Made by a program: the position numbers and the translations under genes. A stretch of DNA of 64,000 nt from Reddybacter sp041622675. Lineage in GTDB: Bacteria; Pseudomonadota; Gammaproteobacteria; Pseudomonadales; Porticoccaceae. The stretch is taken from assembly GCA_041622675.1 (NCBI GenBank), contig JBFJYH010000009.1:1-64000 (forward strand), given 5' to 3'. The notes under the pieces were generated by a model, which ran no database searches, was not told the origin of the DNA, and saw only the letters and a list, made by a program, of their open reading frames with translations. Positions 9,061-18,205 of the stretch are shown piece by piece. Within the stretch, counting starts at the first letter, position 1, and every line of letters starts with the position of its first letter.

Positions 9061-10881
9061 ATGCGTCTTAATCTGGGCCAGCTTGAGCAAGAATTTTCCG
9101 CACTCGATACCCTACCCGACACCCTCTACGATGTCGTCATTACCCACACCCACGGCTCATTGCTGACGCGGGCGCGGGGCATATTACAATGGCGCGAAAA
9201 GCTTCTCGCCGGAGAATTACCTGAAATAGACAGCCTGTGTTGGCCGGAAAAAACGCTGTGTAAGACACTGTTAATGCGTATCGAAACTCTCGAACTGCCC
9301 GACTTTTGCCGGGGCCAGGAAGATATTACTGATAGCGTGCTTAAAGATATTTGCGAGGGTGTTAGTAGCGCCGAAGACTACCTCACTAAAACGGCGAATA
9401 AATTTCACGATAAGCTCGCGCAACGCCAGAACATCAAAGATAAAGCGTCGTCCTTTCTCGATGAAGAGGGCTTGGCAGACCACGTGCAAACGCCGACAAG
9501 CCTCAGCGGCTCCTATGACAGCTCATCATCACCCGATAGCGGGCACAATAAAGAAACAAAAACTCGACAGCCAAAAGACCTTCAAAACCAACCTAAAGGC
9601 TTAGCTCAACACGACCACGCCCCTTCTGATGCCAGCCTGCAAAGTACGGCACATACAACAGATAATGCAAACGACACTAAAACACAACAAACTCACAGCG
9701 AACCATGCCCGCAAGGTGAGGCACACGCTGACAAACAAGATAGCGTTGGAAAAGACGCTATCGACGATCTGCAACAGCGTTGGCAGGATATCGCTAATCA
9801 ATGGCAGCAGCTGAGCAGGCTAGAACAAGAAATAGCGCATAAAAACAAACAGCGAGAAAACACCACTGGGCTTACACGCACTCAACAAAGCACAGCAATT
9901 AAAAAACTTCCAGGGCGGGGCTGGGACTTGAGTACGGGGCTACTTAGCTCTCAGGGATGGCGCGACATTATCCGCTATCGCCAGCGCATTAAAGAGCAAC
10001 CCGAATTAATTCATTTTATTAACGCCTTAGGGCGTGAAGAGGAAATCGCCGGCGATGCCAATTTTTCCGCGGTAAACCGTCGTGCTGAAACGCAGATTCT
10101 ATCGAATGCTCAAGGGCAGAATCAGCGCCATAAGAAAGTCCCACGTAAAACCCTTGAAATGGACGGCATCGAGCGCGGTGACGATATTAACCGCATGCTG
10201 CCCTCAGAAACGGTTTTGCTCTGCCACCCCACATTGAAAACGCTTTGGCATGCCAGGCGTGCAGAGCGCTTACTGTTACTCTATCAACACCGGGGTAAGC
10301 ATAGCCTCGGGGAGAAAAACAAAGGGGCACTGATGAAAAGAGGCTCCCTCAATAGTCAGGCGCAAAGGGATAAATCCAGCCTAGGTCGAGGCCCCATTAT
10401 TGTCTGCCTCGACACCTCCGGGTCAATGCAGGGCGAGCCAGAGCATATTGCCAAAGCGGCCACACTTGAAGCGCTAACAGTTGCCCACCGCGAGCAACGT
10501 GCTTGTTACCTGGTTTCATTTAGTGGGCGCACACAGGCCACACTACACGAGCTAGATCTTTGCCAAGGCGGGCTTATTGAATTATTAAAATGCTTACAGT
10601 ATTCATTTCACGGCGGCACCGATATTACACACGCCTTACACTTGGCACTAGAAAAATGTGTCGAGAAAAATTGGAAAAAAGCCGATATTTTACTCGTTTC
10701 AGATGGTCGATTCCCTGTAAACAATGCACTTATAGACACAATCGAGCACTATCGAAAAGATCATAAATTAAGACTATTTGGTGTTTTAACGGGCAATTGG
10801 CAGCAGGATACACTACAGGTATTTTGTGATGATGTACTTCGTATAAGAAATCGAGACTTATTGACACAAGCCTTTAAATAA
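9061..10881 (+). CDS. viaA: ViaA-like VWA-domain protein
   Basis: Partner of RavA. The C-terminal VWA domain has an intact MIDAS motif, DTSGSMQ (Asp451-Thr-Ser-Gly-Ser), and the second metal-binding stretch FHGGTDITHAL, both like E. coli ViaA. The N-terminal 140 residues are helical. Between about 140 and 250 lies a Gln/His/Asp/Lys-rich, low-complexity linker absent from the 483-residue E. coli protein, which accounts for the length of 606. It begins 22 bases after ravA and is the last gene of the + strand cluster. In E. coli RavA-ViaA is linked to fumarate reductase and NADH dehydrogenase; here its placement points to the nitrate reductase as client. Confidence 0.88.
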   Translation: MRLNLGQLEQEFSALDTLPDTLYDVVITHTHGSLLTRARGILQWREKLLAGELPEIDSLCWPEKTLCKTLLMRIETLELPDFCRGQEDITDSVLKDICEGVSSAEDYLTKTANKFHDKLAQRQNIKDKASSFLDEEGLADHVQTPTSLSGSYDSSSSPDSGHNKETKTRQPKDLQNQPKGLAQHDHAPSDASLQSTAHTTDNANDTKTQQTHSEPCPQGEAHADKQDSVGKDAIDDLQQRWQDIANQWQQLSRLEQEIAHKNKQRENTTGLTRTQQSTAIKKLPGRGWDLSTGLLSSQGWRDIIRYRQRIKEQPELIHFINALGREEEIAGDANFSAVNRRAETQILSNAQGQNQRHKKVPRKTLEMDGIERGDDINRMLPSETVLLCHPTLKTLWHARRAERLLLLYQHRGKHSLGEKNKGALMKRGSLNSQAQRDKSSLGRGPIIVCLDTSGSMQGEPEHIAKAATLEALTVAHREQRACYLVSFSGRTQATLHELDLCQGGLIELLKCLQYSFHGGTDITHALHLALEKCVEKNWKKADILLVSDGRFPVNNALIDTIEHYRKDHKLRLFGVLTGNWQQDTLQVFCDDVLRIRNRDLLTQAFK

Positions 10882-10889
10882 AGGCTTTT
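10868..10889 (+). terminator. possible terminator overlapping the end of viaA
   Basis: AAGCCTTT (10868-10875) pairs with AAAGGCTT (10880-10887) around a four-base AAAT loop, followed by two further T residues. The hairpin includes the viaA stop codon. The stem is AT-rich and the U-tract short, so it is weak. The rest of 10890-11057 holds only short AT-rich direct repeats (CCTAACACTTTAA twice near 10940-10965). Confidence 0.45.
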
Positions 10890-11057
10890 ACAGCTTATTC
10901 CTACTCAAACGTCTCGTCAAACTCTAGCCAAACACTCTAACCTAACACTTTAACCTAACACTTTAAATAAAGTACGACTTAAAAAATCCCCTAAACAAGC
11001 CACTGTATTTAACCAGGAACTTTTTTGTCACTGAAAAATCGCGGAGAAAAAATAGTA

Positions 11058-12104
11058 TTAATTAAACGCAACAACAGTCTGAGAAGACTGCTCAACGCCG
11101 ACTGTTTGCCCAATGCTCATATTATCGCCATTTTTTGAATTGATAAAAAATGTCTCACCATTATTTAAGGCAAGTGTTAATAAGCTATCACCACCACGAT
11201 AAAGCTGTTCAATAACTTTGGCTTTTATGGGGCTATTATCGTTCAACTGCAGGGTTTCAGGACGCAGTAATACTTTTAATTTATCGCCCATTTTCGCGCT
11301 AATAGTCGGCGCGCAGTGCAGTGTACCCAGCGCAGTCTGCAGTGTGCCTTTATCCACTAGTATCGCGCTAATATAGCTACTAAAACCCACAAAATCGGCA
11401 ACAGCTTTTGAAACGGGTTCATTGTAGAGGGAAGTCGGTGCTCCCCATTGGGCTAATTCCCCATCAATGAGTACGCCCAGTTTATCCGCCACACTAAAGG
11501 CTTCAATTTGGTCGTGGGTAACCATTAGTGTCGTTATTTCTTTTTCCGAAAATATTTGATAAATATCTCTAACCAACTCACTGCGCAATTCGTTGTCGAG
11601 ACTAGAAAAAGGCTCATCAAGCAATAACAAACTAGGCTCTGGTGCAAGCGCCCTCGCCAGTGCCACACGCTGCTGTTGCCCTCCCGATAACTGGTGGGGA
11701 TAGCGACGAGAAAAGTCTAATAAACCCACGAGGTCAAGTAGCTCATTGACGATTTTTGACACCTCTTTTTTGCGACGGCCGAGCAAGCCAAACGCAATAT
11801 TTTCTTTAACCGTCAGGTGGGGAAATAAAGCTAAATCTTGAAATAACATACCTACTTTACGGTGTTCTGGTGGCACACTGCTTGTCGCTGAATACGCCAA
11901 TTCGTCACGTAAATAGATATTTCCACTTTGTGGTGTTTCAAAGCCGGCAATGCTGCGTAATAGCGAGCTTTTACCGCTACCAGAAGGACCAATCAAACAA
12001 GCCTGCTGACCTTTTTCCAACTCCAGGTTGATATTTTTTAACACAGCGCCACCGTTATAGGCTAGAGAAAGACCGTCGATCTTCAACATCGTTTGACATT
12101 CCAT
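11058..12104 (-). CDS. fbpC: ferric iron ABC transporter ATP-binding protein
   Basis: ATPase of the Fbp/Sfu-type periplasmic ferric iron importer. Walker A is GPSGSGKSS, the signature LSGGQQQR, Walker B LLLLDEPFSSLD and the H-loop VTHDQ; a C-terminal TOBE-like regulatory region follows from about residue 270, ending with LRPETLQL and GGDSLLTLAL motifs typical of FbpC. Length 348 fits the family. The start is two bases after the permease stop; an internal Met at residue 6 (MLKIDGLSL) is an equally good start. Last gene of a Fur-controlled fbpABC operon. Specificity for ferric iron is inferred from FbpA and the promoter. Confidence 0.93.
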   Translation of the reverse strand: MECQTMLKIDGLSLAYNGGAVLKNINLELEKGQQACLIGPSGSGKSSLLRSIAGFETPQSGNIYLRDELAYSATSSVPPEHRKVGMLFQDLALFPHLTVKENIAFGLLGRRKKEVSKIVNELLDLVGLLDFSRRYPHQLSGGQQQRVALARALAPEPSLLLLDEPFSSLDNELRSELVRDIYQIFSEKEITTLMVTHDQIEAFSVADKLGVLIDGELAQWGAPTSLYNEPVSKAVADFVGFSSYISAILVDKGTLQTALGTLHCAPTISAKMGDKLKVLLRPETLQLNDNSPIKAKVIEQLYRGGDSLLTLALNNGETFFINSKNGDNMSIGQTVGVEQSSQTVVAFN

Positions 12105-12106
12105 TT

Positions 12107-13759
12107 CTATTGACCTGCGCCCGTATTGCTTTCTTTTTGTATTGCTCGAGTTAACAAAATCACCGGCAAAATACTTACCAACACAATCGCTAGTGCTGGC
12201 AATGCCGCATCGGCCAAACGCTCATCAGAGGCCAACTCATAGGTGCGCACTGCTAATGTATTAAAATTAAAAGGACGCAATATCAAGGTGGCGGGTAACT
12301 CTTTGACAATATCGACAAATACCAGTAGCAGGGCACTTAGCACGCTGGCTTTGAGTATCGGCAAATGTACTCGCAGCAGAACATTATTGCGATTTGCGCC
12401 CAGAGAACGGGCCGCCTGGTCCATACTGGGTTTTATTCGGCCTAGGCCACTGTCGATATTATGAAGAGCAACCGCCAAAAACCTTACGGTATACGCCAGA
12501 ATTAGTGCAAATAATGTTCCGGAAAGCAGCAAGCCAGTACTCATTCCAAACCAATGCTGCAACACGGCGTCGAGTTTTTTATCTAGCGAGGTTAAGGTCA
12601 ATAACACACTCACCGCGATAACGGTGCCTGGCACAGCGTAACCGAGGCTCACTAAATCAATAGGCAGAGAAATAGCCACTGTTTTACGCAAACGCTTTGC
12701 GTAGCCAAAGAGTAATGCCAGAGAAACAACACACACAGCGGCTATCGCAGCCAGAGAAAAACTATTGATTAATAAGTGAATAAAGCGCTGGTCGACTTGC
12801 TCAATACCCACTTCAATAGCCCAGCAAAGCAGCATAATAACGGGGATAACAAAGCCAAAAGTAAAAGGCAGCAAACACAACAGTGACATAACTAGGGCAG
12901 GTAGCCTTTTTAACTGTTTGCGTTTAGGGCGTACATTTCTTTGGCCCTGATAAAAATAAGATATTTTGCGGCGGGAAAATTTTTCTAACAAAATTAGCAC
13001 CAGCACGAAGCTGACCAACAGTGCGCATAACTGCGCTGCGGCCTGTTCATTCCCCATACCATACCAGGTGCGAAAAATACCCGTTGTAAAGGTATTCACC
13101 CCAAAATATGTCACGGTACCGTAATCAGCGAACGCCTCCATCATCGCTAACGACGCGCCCGTCAATAGGGCTGGCCGTGCCAGCGGAAGGGCAATTTTAA
13201 AGAAATGCTGTGCTGGACTCCTACCTAATGAACGACTGGCCTCAAGCAGTGACTCTGATTGCTCAGAAAATGCAGTGCGCGACAAAATATACACATAGGG
13301 ATAGAGCACCAGTGAAAGCATGATAATGGCCCCACCGAGTGAGCGTATTTCCGGAAACCAGTAGTCACCACTTTGCCAGCCAAAAAACTCGCGCAACAGG
13401 GTTTGCACAGGCCCAGAAAAATCGAGTAAGCCGGTATAACAATAAGCAATGATATAGGCGGGAACCGCGAGGGGAAGAAGCACTAACCAAGCGATACTAT
13501 TGCGCAGTGGAAAGTCATAATGGGTTGTACACCAGGCAAGCATGGTGCCTAACAACAAACTGCCCGCCCCCACACCAAAGGCCAACAGCACAGTGTTGCT
13601 GATATAGTCGCTGAGAACTGTTGCAGCGAGATGCTGCCAAATTGCCGACTCAATGTGTAATAGACTGGCAAAGACTGTCAGTATAGGGAGAATCAGCAGT
13701 AGTGCCGGAATACTGGCCGCCCACGTCCAGCCATCTCTCAACACTGAAGATATTCGCAT
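12107..13759 (-). CDS. fbpB: ferric iron ABC transporter permease (duplicated-domain)
   Basis: Inner-membrane permease with two fused BPD_transp_1 halves and about twelve membrane segments, the usual FbpB layout (550 residues). Each half carries an EAA coupling loop for the ATPase: EASRSLGRSPAQHFFKIALP in the first and AARSLGANRNNVLLRVHLP in the second. It lies between fbpA (47 bases away) and fbpC (2 bases), so one transcript is likely. Confidence 0.94.
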   Translation of the reverse strand: MRISSVLRDGWTWAASIPALLLILPILTVFASLLHIESAIWQHLAATVLSDYISNTVLLAFGVGAGSLLLGTMLAWCTTHYDFPLRNSIAWLVLLPLAVPAYIIAYCYTGLLDFSGPVQTLLREFFGWQSGDYWFPEIRSLGGAIIMLSLVLYPYVYILSRTAFSEQSESLLEASRSLGRSPAQHFFKIALPLARPALLTGASLAMMEAFADYGTVTYFGVNTFTTGIFRTWYGMGNEQAAAQLCALLVSFVLVLILLEKFSRRKISYFYQGQRNVRPKRKQLKRLPALVMSLLCLLPFTFGFVIPVIMLLCWAIEVGIEQVDQRFIHLLINSFSLAAIAAVCVVSLALLFGYAKRLRKTVAISLPIDLVSLGYAVPGTVIAVSVLLTLTSLDKKLDAVLQHWFGMSTGLLLSGTLFALILAYTVRFLAVALHNIDSGLGRIKPSMDQAARSLGANRNNVLLRVHLPILKASVLSALLLVFVDIVKELPATLILRPFNFNTLAVRTYELASDERLADAALPALAIVLVSILPVILLTRAIQKESNTGAGQ

Positions 13760-13806
13760 CTTAGTTATCGACTTGTGAATTGGCAGTGATTAGCGATAAG
13801 CAGCCA

Positions 13807-14883
13807 TTATTTCCACCCGGCTCTATCCATTAACTGCAAGGCTAGGGCATTAAATTCACCGACCTTTTCAAGATCAACCTGCTCCGCTTTAAACGCGCCA
13901 AAACTGCGTAATACTTCACTGGGCTCAACATCTCTTCTCACCGGGTATTCATGGTTATGCTTTGCGTACCAAGCTTGTGCCTCTTCACCCATCATAAATT
14001 CCAGTAGAGCTGTAGCGGCGGCAGGGTTGGGAGAGTGACGGGTGATAACGGCGCCGGAAATATTAACGTGGGCACCCCGGTTGTTCTGGTTAGGCCAAAA
14101 CACTTTCACTCTTTGAGCTGCAGCAACTTCACGAGTGTCTTTGCTGGCCAGCATACCGGCCAAGTAATAAGTGTTGGCTATGGCGATATCACATTGTCCA
14201 GCCGCGAGGGCTTTAATTTGGTCCTTATCTCCACCCTTGGGAGGGCGAGCAAAATTGGCAACTAAGCCCTTAGCAAAGGCCAGGCTATGCACCTCACCTT
14301 GCTGGATGATCAGCGCGGCAATTAGAGATTGGTTATAGATATTGCTGGAAGAGCGCACACATACTTTGCCGCGCCACTTTTCATCAGCAAGGTCTTCCAG
14401 GTCGTCTAATTCGTCCGGCGTCACATTGGCTGTCGAATATAAAATAGGGCGCGCGCGCGTCGTTAGGGCAAACCAGTGGCCAGCCGGATCTCGTAGATGT
14501 GACGGAATATCCTGGCTCAACACCTCGGAATTTACCGCCTTCGTCAAACCTTGCTGCTTGGCTCTAACAAGACGGCCAACGTCGGTGGTAATTAAAATAT
14601 CTGCTGTGCCGAGTTCGCCCTCATTGGCGATACGAGAAATCAAGGCATCGGCATCACCGGTTAGCAAGTTAACCACAATCCCGGTTTCCTCGGTGAATCG
14701 CGCTAATACGGGGAAAATCAACGCCTCTTTACGGGCGGAATACACATTGACCTGTCGACGCTCCGCCGGGGCATTTTGATGAAGGCCGACATCACTTTCC
14801 GGTGCGTGCACTTCGCTATCGCAAGCCGGCAGGACAAATACGCAGGCAATAAAAATGAGCCGTATAAGCATGGTAACTTTCAT
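13807..14883 (-). CDS. fbpA: ferric iron-binding periplasmic lipoprotein
   Basis: Substrate-binding protein of the iron importer. The start at 14883 gives MKVTMLIRLIFIACVFVLPAC, a lipoprotein signal with lipobox LPAC (Cys21), and has AAGG seven bases upstream; the longer open frame to 14973 would bury this signal and run through the promoter, so it was rejected. The mature part opens with VNVYSARKEALIFPVLARF, the classical FbpA N-lobe. The iron-binding tyrosine pair is visible in IANTYYLAGM. A membrane-tethered FbpA is less common in Gram-negatives than a free periplasmic one. Confidence 0.92.
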   Translation of the reverse strand: MKVTMLIRLIFIACVFVLPACDSEVHAPESDVGLHQNAPAERRQVNVYSARKEALIFPVLARFTEETGIVVNLLTGDADALISRIANEGELGTADILITTDVGRLVRAKQQGLTKAVNSEVLSQDIPSHLRDPAGHWFALTTRARPILYSTANVTPDELDDLEDLADEKWRGKVCVRSSSNIYNQSLIAALIIQQGEVHSLAFAKGLVANFARPPKGGDKDQIKALAAGQCDIAIANTYYLAGMLASKDTREVAAAQRVKVFWPNQNNRGAHVNISGAVITRHSPNPAAATALLEFMMGEEAQAWYAKHNHEYPVRRDVEPSEVLRSFGAFKAEQVDLEKVGEFNALALQLMDRAGWK

Positions 14884-14937
14884 GAACAAACCTTGAGGTA
14901 AATGAAACGCTAGGCAAGGAACGCCAGAACACCAAGC

Positions 14938-14966
14938 ATTATAATCTAAATGATAGCGATTCTCAA
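14938..14966 (-). promoter_or_regulatory. fbpABC promoter with Fur box
   Basis: On the - strand TTGAGA (14961-14966) and a perfect TATAAT (14938-14943) are separated by exactly 17 bases. A Fur-box-like inverted repeat sits across the spacer and -35 (14951-14965, + strand TGATAGCGATTCTCA; 11 of 14 arm positions fit the 7-1-7 consensus). Ferric-Fur binding would block RNA polymerase, giving iron repression of fbpABC. Confidence 0.82.
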
Positions 14967-15107
14967 AACACACAACCTCCCTGCTCTACAAATTACAACT
15001 CGTTTTGATGCGGCGCTGTCTAATCGTGAAAAGCCAACAGACACAAACGCGAACGACACAGTGGCGTCTAAGCACATGCCCTTCACTCATGTGGCAATTC
15101 ATCGCAC

Positions 15108-15139
15108 TTGACTTTCAAATGGTAATGATTATCATTCTC
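15108..15139 (+). promoter_or_regulatory. porin/imelysin cluster promoter with Fur box
   Basis: TTGACT (15108-15113) and TATCAT (15130-15135) with a 16-base spacer form a plausible sigma-70 promoter. GGTAATGATTATCATTCTC (15121-15139) matches the 19-base Fur consensus at 16 positions and covers the -10 element. The remainder of 14884-15275 holds a leader of about 130 bases before the porin start and no gene. Confidence 0.85.
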
Positions 15140-15275
15140 GGCACAAAATACAAGATTGACCCAACAAATAGCGCGCCAGTTGCTGCATTCATTGAATGCT
15201 ACGACCATGTACGCGACATGAACCATACCCAAGCAGCAACATGCACCAAGCCGATAAATCGAAGGGAACAAACCA

Positions 15276-16556
15276 GTGACCATGAAAAAAGCAGTGACCA
15301 CAAGCACTTTGATTAGCGCACTATTGGGCGCTAATAGCGCCTTCGTCGCGGCTGACGACCACCCCCAAGACGAAAATACAGCCAGTAATTTTAGTGAGAT
15401 GTTTGCAAAGAGTAGCCACAGCGGGGAAATACGTTTCGGTTACCTCATGAGCAGTCCCGACGCGTCGGGGGAAAACACGTTGGATGATTTCGCTGCTGGT
15501 GGACAACTAAAAATGGAAACAGCGTCATGGAACAACTTTTTACTGGGTGGGGCTTTTTACACCTCTCACAGTATCACGCAGCCTGACGACGACGATTATA
15601 ACGAAGAGTTCGCCGGCCCTGACCAGCACTACGATCTATTGGCCGAGGCTTATATCGATTACACCTCCGGCAATGTAAACCTGCGCCTAGGGCGTCAAAT
15701 TATCGACACACCCTTTGCCGATAGTGACGATATTCGCATGACACCCCACACCTTCGAAGCCCTCGTCGGCAACTATGAGCTAGACAGTGGCGTCAATCTC
15801 ACTGCCGGGTGGATGACGCGCTGGCAAGGTGTCGATGCTGGCTTCCCAAGCGATGCGAGCTTTGACGATATGGTCCAAGACTCCGATGGCACCCTGATGT
15901 TAGGTGGCATGTATAGCAACGACACATTCGAGGCCAGCGGCTGGTATTACAATGTCATCGACGTGGTCAGCGTCTTTTACGGTGACATTATGCTGCCCAT
16001 CGAACTCAGCGAAAACATGATCTTAACTCTGGGCGCACAGCTGGCACTACAAAATGATGACACCAACACCCAAACAGCTGCCGAAATTGGATCAGAAGTG
16101 GGTGGTGAACTCTACGGTGTTATGGCGGAACTGAGTCTCGCCAACTTCACCTTTGGCCTAGCCTGGGATCACGCCGGCGTCGATGAAGGAGAAGCACTAT
16201 TTGGCGGCTGGGGTGGCGGCCCCTTCTTTACCAATATTGACACCCTGGTGGCCAATGAATTTGCCGCCGGGCAGGATGCCGATTCATACACGCTGTCTGT
16301 GAGTTACAACTTTGCCGGTCAGGATATCGAGGGTTTAACTATCGGCTACACCTATGGTCGCTATGAAGGCGGTGCCGACCCCTTTGACGCCAAAGCGGAT
16401 GCCGAGGTCGAAGAACATAATTTTAGTCTGGAATATGAAATTTCAGACAGTTGGTTTGTTGATGCCGTTTATGTACTCAGCGATGACAAAGAAAATTCCG
16501 CCGACACTGAATGGGATTACGACCGTTTTCAAACACGCGTGACCTTTGTTTTTTAG
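15276..16556 (+). CDS. Fur-regulated outer-membrane porin (beta-barrel)
   Basis: An N-terminal signal peptide (MKKAVTTSTLISALLGANSAFVAAD) precedes about 390 residues with alternating aromatic beta-strand character, a run resembling OprD-type porins (NLRLGRQIIDTPFADSDDIRMTP), and a C-terminal Phe (TRVTFVF) as required for barrel insertion. Start: GTG 15276 lies eight bases after AAGGGA (15262-15267); ATG 15282, two codons on, is also possible. It is the first gene downstream of a Fur box, so it is probably made under iron limitation and may admit an iron chelate or other small solute. Exact substrate cannot be told. Confidence 0.85.
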   Translation: MTMKKAVTTSTLISALLGANSAFVAADDHPQDENTASNFSEMFAKSSHSGEIRFGYLMSSPDASGENTLDDFAAGGQLKMETASWNNFLLGGAFYTSHSITQPDDDDYNEEFAGPDQHYDLLAEAYIDYTSGNVNLRLGRQIIDTPFADSDDIRMTPHTFEALVGNYELDSGVNLTAGWMTRWQGVDAGFPSDASFDDMVQDSDGTLMLGGMYSNDTFEASGWYYNVIDVVSVFYGDIMLPIELSENMILTLGAQLALQNDDTNTQTAAEIGSEVGGELYGVMAELSLANFTFGLAWDHAGVDEGEALFGGWGGGPFFTNIDTLVANEFAAGQDADSYTLSVSYNFAGQDIEGLTIGYTYGRYEGGADPFDAKADAEVEEHNFSLEYEISDSWFVDAVYVLSDDKENSADTEWDYDRFQTRVTFVF

Positions 16557-16675
16557 CATGGCACTTTTTCGACAACGATCAATGTTAGACGACGATCAAT
16601 GCCATCCACCTGTGATTCTGCTTGCATACTCACAGTAACAAGCTTTATTTAAAACCATCTACGGGACGTTAATCT

Positions 16676-18034
16676 ATGCTATTTCGCACGCAACTTTACC
16701 GCTCGGTACTCTCTTTGACACTACTTGCCAGCGCCGGGCTTTTACAGGCCATACCAACGCACGCCGCCAGTAAAAACTCAGCGCTGCCGATTTTGGAAAC
16801 GTATGTCAATATTGCCTTAGATAGCTATAGCAAAGCAGAAGCAGACGCCAAAGAACTGCAACAACATCTCGACGCTTTCGCAGCATCACCCAGCGCCGCC
16901 AGCCTAGAGGCCGCCAAGAAGGCGTGGCTGGCATCCAGAGAGTCCTATGGCCAAACAGAAATATTCCGCTTGGCCAACGGGCCCATCGATGCCGAAGATG
17001 GTTGGGTGGCCGAAGCTTATGGCGCTCCCGAAGGTCAGATCAATGCATGGCCGCTCGATGAAAACATGATCGACTACACCATCGATGCCGAGGGCCATCG
17101 CACCTCGAACAATATTGTTGACACCGCGGGCCTATTTAACCCGGGTGGGGAAGATGCCCAGCCCGTCGATGCCACCACCATTACAAGTGAGGTGCTCGCA
17201 GCACTGAATGAAAACGGCGGCGATGCCAATGTCGCCAGTGGTTACCATGCCATTGAGTTTTTACTCTGGGGCCAAGACCAGGACTATGCCGATTTTCGCG
17301 CTGATACCATCACTCACGGTGCCCTGGTCGCCGGACAACGTCCACTTGAAGACTTTACCACCGAGCCACACGCCAAGCGTCGCCTGGCCTATCTCACCGC
17401 GTCGGCTGAGAAACTCGTCCGCGATCTCTCCGCCGTCACGCAGGCCTGGCATATAGAGGTTTCAAATGATTGTGATGAAGACGCAAGGGGTTGTTATCGC
17501 GCCGCATTGCTGGGCCAGCTGACAGGTAAAGATGCCAACAAGAATATTGCTAGCGACGCAGCCTTAAAGCAAATCATTGCCGGGATGGGGGTCTTTATCA
17601 AATCAGAATTGGCCAATGAGCGCATTGCCGTTGCCGTATTAACCCCCAGTGAAGAAGACGAACACTCTTGCTTCAGCGACAACACCCACAGAGATATTGC
17701 GACCAATTACCTGGGTTTTGTCAACGTCTTAAAAGCCCAGTACAGCGATAAAAATTATGGCCCTAGCCTTTATGCCAAAGCCTCCGCTAATACCCGAAAA
17801 GAAATCGACAGGCTCATCGCAGCTATCGATAAAAAAGTTTCCAATATGAACCATTTAGCGCAAACCCAATGGCATTTCGACTATCAAATTTTGCAAGGTA
17901 ATAACGCCACCGAAATACGCGCAATGAAAAACGATATGCGCAAGCTAGGTAACACCATGGTTTTGGTGGCCAAAGATATGGCGCTCTCATTAACCACTGA
18001 TGACGTGACCGATGCAGAAGAAACCCAGATCTAA
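16676..18034 (+). CDS. imelysin (M75 family) iron-regulated protein, IrpA-like
   Basis: Periplasmic imelysin-fold protein of the IrpA/ICMP family linked to iron uptake. A signal peptide ends near HAASKN (about residue 31). The family motif GxHxxE is present as GYHAIEFLLWGQD (Gly189, His191, Glu194). Segments such as AYGAPEGQINAWPLDENMIDY and a second half with YLGFVNVLKAQYSDKNYGPSLY are typical. At 452 residues it is a full-length two-helix-bundle protein. It follows the porin by 119 bases and precedes a di-heme oxidoreductase, an arrangement common in iron-starvation loci. Imelysins were first named as peptidases, but peptidase activity is doubtful. Confidence 0.92.
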   Translation: MLFRTQLYRSVLSLTLLASAGLLQAIPTHAASKNSALPILETYVNIALDSYSKAEADAKELQQHLDAFAASPSAASLEAAKKAWLASRESYGQTEIFRLANGPIDAEDGWVAEAYGAPEGQINAWPLDENMIDYTIDAEGHRTSNNIVDTAGLFNPGGEDAQPVDATTITSEVLAALNENGGDANVASGYHAIEFLLWGQDQDYADFRADTITHGALVAGQRPLEDFTTEPHAKRRLAYLTASAEKLVRDLSAVTQAWHIEVSNDCDEDARGCYRAALLGQLTGKDANKNIASDAALKQIIAGMGVFIKSELANERIAVAVLTPSEEDEHSCFSDNTHRDIATNYLGFVNVLKAQYSDKNYGPSLYAKASANTRKEIDRLIAAIDKKVSNMNHLAQTQWHFDYQILQGNNATEIRAMKNDMRKLGNTMVLVAKDMALSLTTDDVTDAEETQI

Positions 18035-18062
18035 AGCAAGACACTTTTATCGTATTAAAAAG

Positions 18063-18096
18063 AGGCTCTGCTTCGGGCCTTTTAGAGCCTGCTTTT
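18063..18096 (+). terminator. terminator after imelysin gene
   Basis: AGGCTCT (18063-18069) pairs with AGAGCCT (18084-18090) around a 14-base loop, followed by GCTTTT. It may attenuate transcription into the di-heme oxidoreductase gene. It also argues against a TTG start at 18095 for that gene. Confidence 0.6.
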
Positions 18097-18205
18097 GACA
18101 ATAGACACACTGTTTAGCAGAGGGCTGACCGTCGATAAGGTCGAGGGCTGTCCCGAGCAAGGGAAAGGGCGAGGGCTGTCGTGGGGGCGGACAAGCCAGT
18201 TCGCG

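Noticed and set aside
10930..10970. Short AT-rich direct repeats after viaA as a mobile-element scar
   Set aside because: Only about 13 bases, two copies, no inverted ends or target duplication.
14884..14973. Longer start for fbpA at 14973
   Set aside because: It would place 30 residues ahead of a clear lipoprotein signal and translate through the -10/-35 and Fur box.
18095..18205. TTG start giving a 37-residue extension of the di-heme oxidoreductase
   Set aside because: The TTG overlaps the U-tract of a terminator, has no ribosome-binding site, and the extension contains a short direct repeat (CGAGGGCTGTC twice), not a signal peptide.
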